NCBI GenBank assembly: GCA_051744245.1
Contig: JBNJCV010000063.1
Location: 1 to 9,915, forward strand
Direction of reading: 5' to 3'
Source of the DNA: M55B165 sp051744245
GTDB taxonomy: Bacteria; Actinomycetota; Humimicrobiia; Humimicrobiales; Humimicrobiaceae
Length of the DNA stretch: 9,915 nt
Below the pieces are notes generated by a model. The model did no database searches, was not told the origin of the DNA, and saw only the letters and a list, made by a program, of their open reading frames with translations. Each line of letters starts with the position of its first letter. Within the stretch, counting starts at the first letter, position 1. The position numbers and the translations under genes were made by a program. Positions 6,639 to 9,915 of this stretch are shown here, piece after piece.

Positions 6639-7026
6639 TGTTTAATTTTTTAGTTAAATAATCATTTAATAGAATACAGGCAGAATACTTGTCTATTACG
6701 CTCTTGTCAAGATGTTGCAACTGATTTTTGGGAATCTTTGAGGTAAACCTTTCGTCTGCTTTTATAATTTCAATCCCCAAATCTGACAAATTTAAATCTA
6801 TGAAATTAAGCGTCTTTTTAGCCTGGTGACCTGTTTCTCCCTTGAGGTTATAGGGTATACCCACAACAATTTTTCTAATACCATAGGCTTTAATAATTTT
6901 TTTAATATTTTCTTTTATGTTTTCATTATTCTCAAGTACCATCAACGGAGAAGCCACTTGGCTGTTTTTATCAGTTATTGCTAAGCCTACCCTCTTATCA
7001 CCAATATCTAAGCCTAATATTCTCAT
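6625..7026 (-). CDS. ruvX: RuvX/YqgF-family nuclease (putative pre-16S rRNA nuclease / Holliday junction resolvase)
   Basis: A 133-residue RNase H-fold protein of standard family length. Visible signatures are GLDIGDKRVGLAI (5-17) with the first catalytic Asp at 7, VVGIPYNLKGETG (54-66), the DERFTS loop (91-96) and a C-terminal Asp at 112 followed by YSACILLNDYL. Members have been linked to 16S rRNA 5'-end maturation and to Holliday-junction cleavage; the sequence does not decide between them. The segment between DERFTS and Asp112 is short. The start ATG overlaps the alaS stop by 4 bp (ATGA), so translation is probably coupled to alaS. The alaS-ruvX-mltG run is widely conserved. Confidence 0.94.
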   Translation of the reverse strand: MRILGLDIGDKRVGLAITDKNSQVASPLMVLENNENIKENIKKIIKAYGIRKIVVGIPYNLKGETGHQAKKTLNFIDLNLSDLGIEIIKADERFTSKIPKNQLQHLDKSVIDKYSACILLNDYLTKKLNNEKN

Positions 7027-9695
7027 AATTCTTGTTCAATTTTTTCTTTCATGGCTATAATTGCCTTGCCAAGCCGTGAGCTATCTGATCCTCCTGATTG
7101 AGCAAAACCCGGTTTTCCGCCTCCACCGCCTTTTAAAATTTTTCCAGCAGCTTTAGCTAGCTTTCCACAGTGAAGTCCCTGGCCAATCAGATCATCAGTA
7201 GCTTGAAGTATTAATACTGGCTTATCCCCCAATATATTACCAAAAATAATGGCGGTATTCCTTTGATTGTATATGTCCCTTATTTCATCTCCAATTATTC
7301 CCATGCTTTTCGCATCCATTGAATCCTTATTACTGGATTTCGAAAAATCATAATATATAATTTTTAGTTTACTGGTATTTTTGTCATAGCCAAATTTTTC
7401 AAGGATTTCATCCCTGGCTAAGTTAATCCTCATCTGGCTAAGTTCATCCTGTAATTTGTAAAGCTTCCCTTTTGTTTCTTTTACTGCATCCAGTAAATTT
7501 TTTTCACTGGTTCCTAATATATCTTTAACCTTTTCTATTAGTTCATTTTTGCCATTAAGGAAGTTATAGGCATGCATACCAGTACAAGCCTCTATTCTCC
7601 TTAAATTTGCCCCTATGTTAGTGTCAGACAATATCTTAAACATCCCTAAATCGCCTGCCCTTTTTACATGAGTTCCCCCACATAATTCTCTGCTATAATT
7701 ATTTATTTCCACTACTCTTACAAATTTTCCGTATTTTTCCTCAAAAAGTGAAATAGCTCCAATTTCTTCTGCATACTCTCTTGTAGTTTCAAAGCACTTA
7801 ACTGTATCATTTGCCTGAATTTTTTCATTTACCAGTTTCTCAATTCTCCTAAAATCTTCTTTACTTGGTGTCTGGTAAGCAGTGTAGTCAAACCTAAACC
7901 TGTCATTAGCCACAAAAGACCCTGACTGCTTTACCTCCTGTCCCAAAACAATTCTTAGGGCCCAATGGAGCAAGTGAGTTGCAGTATGGTTTCTGCTTAT
8001 GTCTTTCCTCCGTTTTATATCAACAGCAGCTTTAATCTTATCTCCAACCTTTATTTTGCCCTTATTTACCTGCCCTTTATGTGAATACAGGCTATCTACC
8101 GGTATCTGGGTATCACTAACAGCAAACTTAGAACCATTTTCACTGATTACACCTTGGTCACCAATCTGGCCGCCCTTTTCCCCATAGAATGGTGTTGCTC
8201 TTAAAATTATTTCACCTTTTTCACCTTCTGAAAGCTGCCCAGCAGGAACTAGCTTCTTATTATCATATTTAAATATTTTTAATACTTCAGTATCTGTCCT
8301 AAAATTTTCATATCCTATAAATTCAGTACTATATTTTTTTGAAACCTCTGAATACATGTTAATTTTTTCATCCAATTTTTTGTCAAAAGCCGTTTTATTT
8401 TTTGACTTTTTAGAATGCTCTTCTAGGTAATCCTTAAATTCTTCTAAATTAACTCTTATGCCGTGATCGCTTAATATTTCCTGGGTTAACTCTATAGGAA
8501 AGCCAAAAGTATCATATAATTTAAAGGCATCCCTGGTATCAATAGAATCTTTGCCTTCTTTTTTTAAAGCTTCTATATTATCTAGCAATACCTTACTTCC
8601 CTCTTTTAATGTTTTGGAAAACCTTTCTTCCTCGTCACTTACCACTTTCTCTGAGAATTCTTTTTTCTCCTTTAACTCAGGATAAGTTGAGCCATAATTT
8701 TTAATGACTTGTTCCCCTATTTCATTTAAGAACTGCCCTTTTATCCCGAGGAGCTTTCCATACCTTATGGCTCTCCTTATAATCCTCCTTAAGATATAAC
8801 CTCTTCCTTCATTAGAGGGTATTATACCGTCAGAAATTAAAAAATAAATAGCCCTTATGTGGTCAGCAATAATCCTTTTGGCCCTGGTTGTTTTTCTGTC
8901 CTTTTTATTGCTTTCTCCAGCCAAACTATTTATTTTTTCCACTATATCTTTAAATAAGAATGTATTGAATACCGAAGGATCTCCATCCATTACCGCAGCA
9001 ATCCTTTCCAGGCCCATTCCTGTATCTATGTTTTTGCTAGGTAATTCCAGATAATCTTTCCCATTAAAATCATATTGGGTAAAAACTAAATTCCAAATCT
9101 CCAGAAACCTATCACAATCACAGCTGGGACCGCAGCCTTTCTTGCCACAACCGTAGTCTTCCCCAAAATCATAATAAATTTCAGTGCATGGCCCACAAGG
9201 CCCAGTATCGCCTGCAGGACCCCAGAAATTTTCAGATTTCCCGAATTCACAAATCCGCTCTTCTGGAATCCCATTACTTTTCCATAATGTAACCGCTTGT
9301 TTATCTTTAGGAAGTTTTCCTTCTCCTTTAAATACTGCCGCCCATAATTTTTTAATAGGAATCCCTAAATCATTGGTAATAAAGTCAATAGCAAATTCTA
9401 TTGCTTCTTTTTTGAAATAATCATTAAACGAAAAATTGCCTAGCATTTCAAAAAAAGTTAAATGCCTTTTGGAATAACCAACACTGTCAATGTCTGACGT
9501 CCTGAAACATTTTTGTGCAGTAGCTATTCTTCTTCTGGGCGGGGTCTTTGTTCCCAGATAGTAGGGTTTGAATTGTTGCATGCCTGCAGTAGTCAAAAGG
9601 ACACTAGGATCATCTTCAGGTATTAAGCTTGAAGACGGTAATATTAAATGGTCTTTTTTTTCAAAATAATCTAAAAATTGTTCACGCAAATCCAT
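7023..9695 (-). CDS. alaS: Alanyl-tRNA synthetase
   Basis: A complete 890-residue class II synthetase that charges tRNA-Ala. The catalytic core (about 1-240) has TTAGMQQFKPYYLG (35-48), QKCFRTSDID (61-70), RHLTFFEMLGNFSF (77-90) and motif 3 DTGMGLERIA (224-233). A cysteine-rich stretch at 167-194, with cysteines at 167, 170, 183, 188, 192 and 194, resembles that of many clostridial AlaS proteins and may bind metal. The editing domain holds the zinc ligands His570 and His574 (NHTATH) and Cys672 and His676 (CGGTH). A coiled coil (about 715-765) leads to the C-Ala domain with its glycine-rich motif (856-869, GGGGG then GFAQSGG). The ATG at 9695 fits the usual family start, and an in-frame stop lies 24 nt upstream. 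The upstream bases are a terminator U-tract, with only a weak GGAT as possible Shine-Dalgarno. Confidence 0.98.
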   Translation of the reverse strand: MDLREQFLDYFEKKDHLILPSSSLIPEDDPSVLLTTAGMQQFKPYYLGTKTPPRRRIATAQKCFRTSDIDSVGYSKRHLTFFEMLGNFSFNDYFKKEAIEFAIDFITNDLGIPIKKLWAAVFKGEGKLPKDKQAVTLWKSNGIPEERICEFGKSENFWGPAGDTGPCGPCTEIYYDFGEDYGCGKKGCGPSCDCDRFLEIWNLVFTQYDFNGKDYLELPSKNIDTGMGLERIAAVMDGDPSVFNTFLFKDIVEKINSLAGESNKKDRKTTRAKRIIADHIRAIYFLISDGIIPSNEGRGYILRRIIRRAIRYGKLLGIKGQFLNEIGEQVIKNYGSTYPELKEKKEFSEKVVSDEEERFSKTLKEGSKVLLDNIEALKKEGKDSIDTRDAFKLYDTFGFPIELTQEILSDHGIRVNLEEFKDYLEEHSKKSKNKTAFDKKLDEKINMYSEVSKKYSTEFIGYENFRTDTEVLKIFKYDNKKLVPAGQLSEGEKGEIILRATPFYGEKGGQIGDQGVISENGSKFAVSDTQIPVDSLYSHKGQVNKGKIKVGDKIKAAVDIKRRKDISRNHTATHLLHWALRIVLGQEVKQSGSFVANDRFRFDYTAYQTPSKEDFRRIEKLVNEKIQANDTVKCFETTREYAEEIGAISLFEEKYGKFVRVVEINNYSRELCGGTHVKRAGDLGMFKILSDTNIGANLRRIEACTGMHAYNFLNGKNELIEKVKDILGTSEKNLLDAVKETKGKLYKLQDELSQMRINLARDEILEKFGYDKNTSKLKIIYYDFSKSSNKDSMDAKSMGIIGDEIRDIYNQRNTAIIFGNILGDKPVLILQATDDLIGQGLHCGKLAKAAGKILKGGGGGKPGFAQSGGSDSSRLGKAIIAMKEKIEQEL

Positions 9696-9698
9696 AAT

Positions 9699-9730
9699 AA
9701 AAAAAATTAATCCATTTTAATAAAATGGAT
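9699..9730 (-). terminator. Intrinsic terminator abutting the alaS start codon
   Basis: On the minus strand a perfect 9-bp stem, ATCCATTTT with AAAATGGAT (9722-9730 and 9710-9718), closes a 3-nt ATT loop. It is followed by TAA and eight uridines (9706-9699). Only three bases separate the U-tract from the alaS ATG. The stem is A/T-rich, so termination may be partial. Its 5' arm can instead pair with 9904-9915, so it could be one state of a switch. I see no promoter with a convincing -35 between it and alaS; TAAAAT at 9714-9719 is the only -10-like box. Confidence 0.8.
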
Positions 9731-9807
9731 ACCCCATTTAGCCGTAATTACTAAGGTTTTTATGCCCTGCCTCAGCAGGTGGATGCTCTCCTATCTGTTT
9801 TATAAGT

Positions 9808-9822
9808 CCCGGTAACCCCGGG
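9808..9822 (-). repeat. GC hairpin in the apical part of the pre-alaS RNA
   Basis: The minus strand reads CCCGG, a GGTTA loop and CCGGG, a 5-bp G/C stem in otherwise A/T-rich DNA. A second small stem, CCTGC-TGAG-GCAGG, lies at 9766-9779. These local G/C-rich stems in a non-coding stretch support selection for RNA structure. Confidence 0.5.
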
Positions 9823-9853
9823 CATTTACGCCACAGGTAAAGTTTGAGCTTCC

Positions 9854-9885
9854 AAAGTTAATTTGTTGGCACAAAAATTAACTTT
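9854..9885 (-). repeat. 11-bp perfect hairpin within the pre-alaS RNA
   Basis: Arms 9854-9864 (AAAGTTAATTT) and 9875-9885 (AAATTAACTTT) are perfect inverted repeats around a 10-nt loop that reads TTGTGCCAAC on the minus strand. An alternative pairing of TTTGT with ACAAA leaves a GCCA tetraloop. It would sit at the inner end of the long closing helix, sharing one base with it. There is no downstream U-tract, so it is not a terminator. Confidence 0.6.
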
Positions 9886-9915
9886 AATTACGAACCAAAC
9901 AGAGTATCCAATTTT

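Larger units (their letters stand above)
9722..9915 (-). ncRNA. Structured RNA upstream of alaS (6S-like RNA or attenuator leader), possibly cut by the window edge
   Basis: No open reading frame of note lies here. Read on the minus strand, the two ends form a long rod: 9885-9915 pairs with 9722-9750 over about 29 bp with two single-base bulges. The ends are Watson-Crick (GGATAC/GTATCC, CGTAATTA/TAATTACG) and the middle includes about five G-U pairs. Those would be A-C mismatches on the opposite strand, which argues for function as a minus-strand transcript. Enclosed are hairpins at 9854-9885, 9808-9822 and 9766-9779. Length (about 195-200 nt), a long closing stem and a 3' terminator resemble 6S RNA, which in Bacillus maps near rarA, a frequent neighbour of alaS. 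I cannot match conserved 6S nucleotides from memory. The alternative is a cis-acting leader of alaS, since the terminator separates it from that gene. T-box, SRP RNA and tmRNA motifs are absent. Confidence 0.5.

Noticed and set aside
9086..9420. Short frames on both strands inside alaS
   Set aside because: They overlap the conserved cysteine-rich and catalytic part of AlaS and show no independent start signals.
9790..9830. Cyclic-di-GMP (GEMM) riboswitch, suggested by GGGGTTACCG
   Set aside because: The rest of the GEMM core, including the CACGCA start and the conserved A-rich and GCC segments, is not found around it. The match is only a short local hairpin.
9696..9915. T-box riboswitch in front of alaS
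   Set aside because: The position and terminator fit, but the conserved T-box sequence (AGGGUGGNACCGCG type) is absent. The only GCC in a loop lies in an apical hairpin loop rather than an internal specifier loop.

Overview
This is an AT-rich bacterial chromosome segment in which every gene I can support lies on the minus strand, so it reads from high coordinates to low. It looks like ordinary core chromosome with very tight, operon-like packing. I see no mobile element, CRISPR array, tRNA or rRNA.

Layout in transcription order: (1) 9699-9915, a structured RNA or leader that ends in an intrinsic terminator placed directly before alaS; (2) 7023-9695 alaS; (3) 6625-7026 ruvX; (4) 5637-6638 mltG; (5) 5030-5665 trmR (YrrM-type tRNA methyltransferase); (6) 3804-5030 trhP (peptidase-U32 tRNA hydroxylase); (7) a 48-bp gap carrying a good promoter; (8) 3471-3755 acyP; (9) 2593-3474 aroE; (10) 1538-2596 pilT; (11) 321-1541 pilC; (12) a 174-bp AT-rich gap with two sigma-A/sigma-70-type promoters; (13) the first 48 codons of a type IV pilin running off the left edge. 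Most junctions are 1-4 bp overlaps.

The genes fall into three themes. alaS, trmR and trhP serve decoding: tRNA-Ala charging, then two steps that make 5-hydroxyuridine and 5-methoxyuridine at the wobble base. ruvX (16S rRNA/resolvase family) and mltG (peptidoglycan) are the usual housekeeping companions. pilT, pilC and the pilin form the start of a type IV pilus locus, entered through acyP and aroE. aroE belongs to the pathway that leads to prephenate, which the TrhP family is known to need, so the aroE-trhP proximity may be meaningful.

Taxonomy is uncertain. The order alaS-ruvX-mltG-trmR-trhP matches the Bacillus alaS-yrzL-yrrK-yrzB-yrrL-yrrM-yrrN-yrrO cluster with the small genes missing. 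alaS-ruvX-mltG-aroE followed by pilus genes resembles actinobacterial loci. A low-GC Bacillota lineage or a deep-branching low-GC actinomycete would both fit.

The least explained part is the right end. A roughly 30-bp imperfect helix, rich in G-U pairs on the minus-strand transcript, encloses about 130 nt. Its 3' arm is also the 5' arm of the terminator before alaS. This could be a 6S-type RNA or an alaS attenuator; it is not a recognisable T-box.
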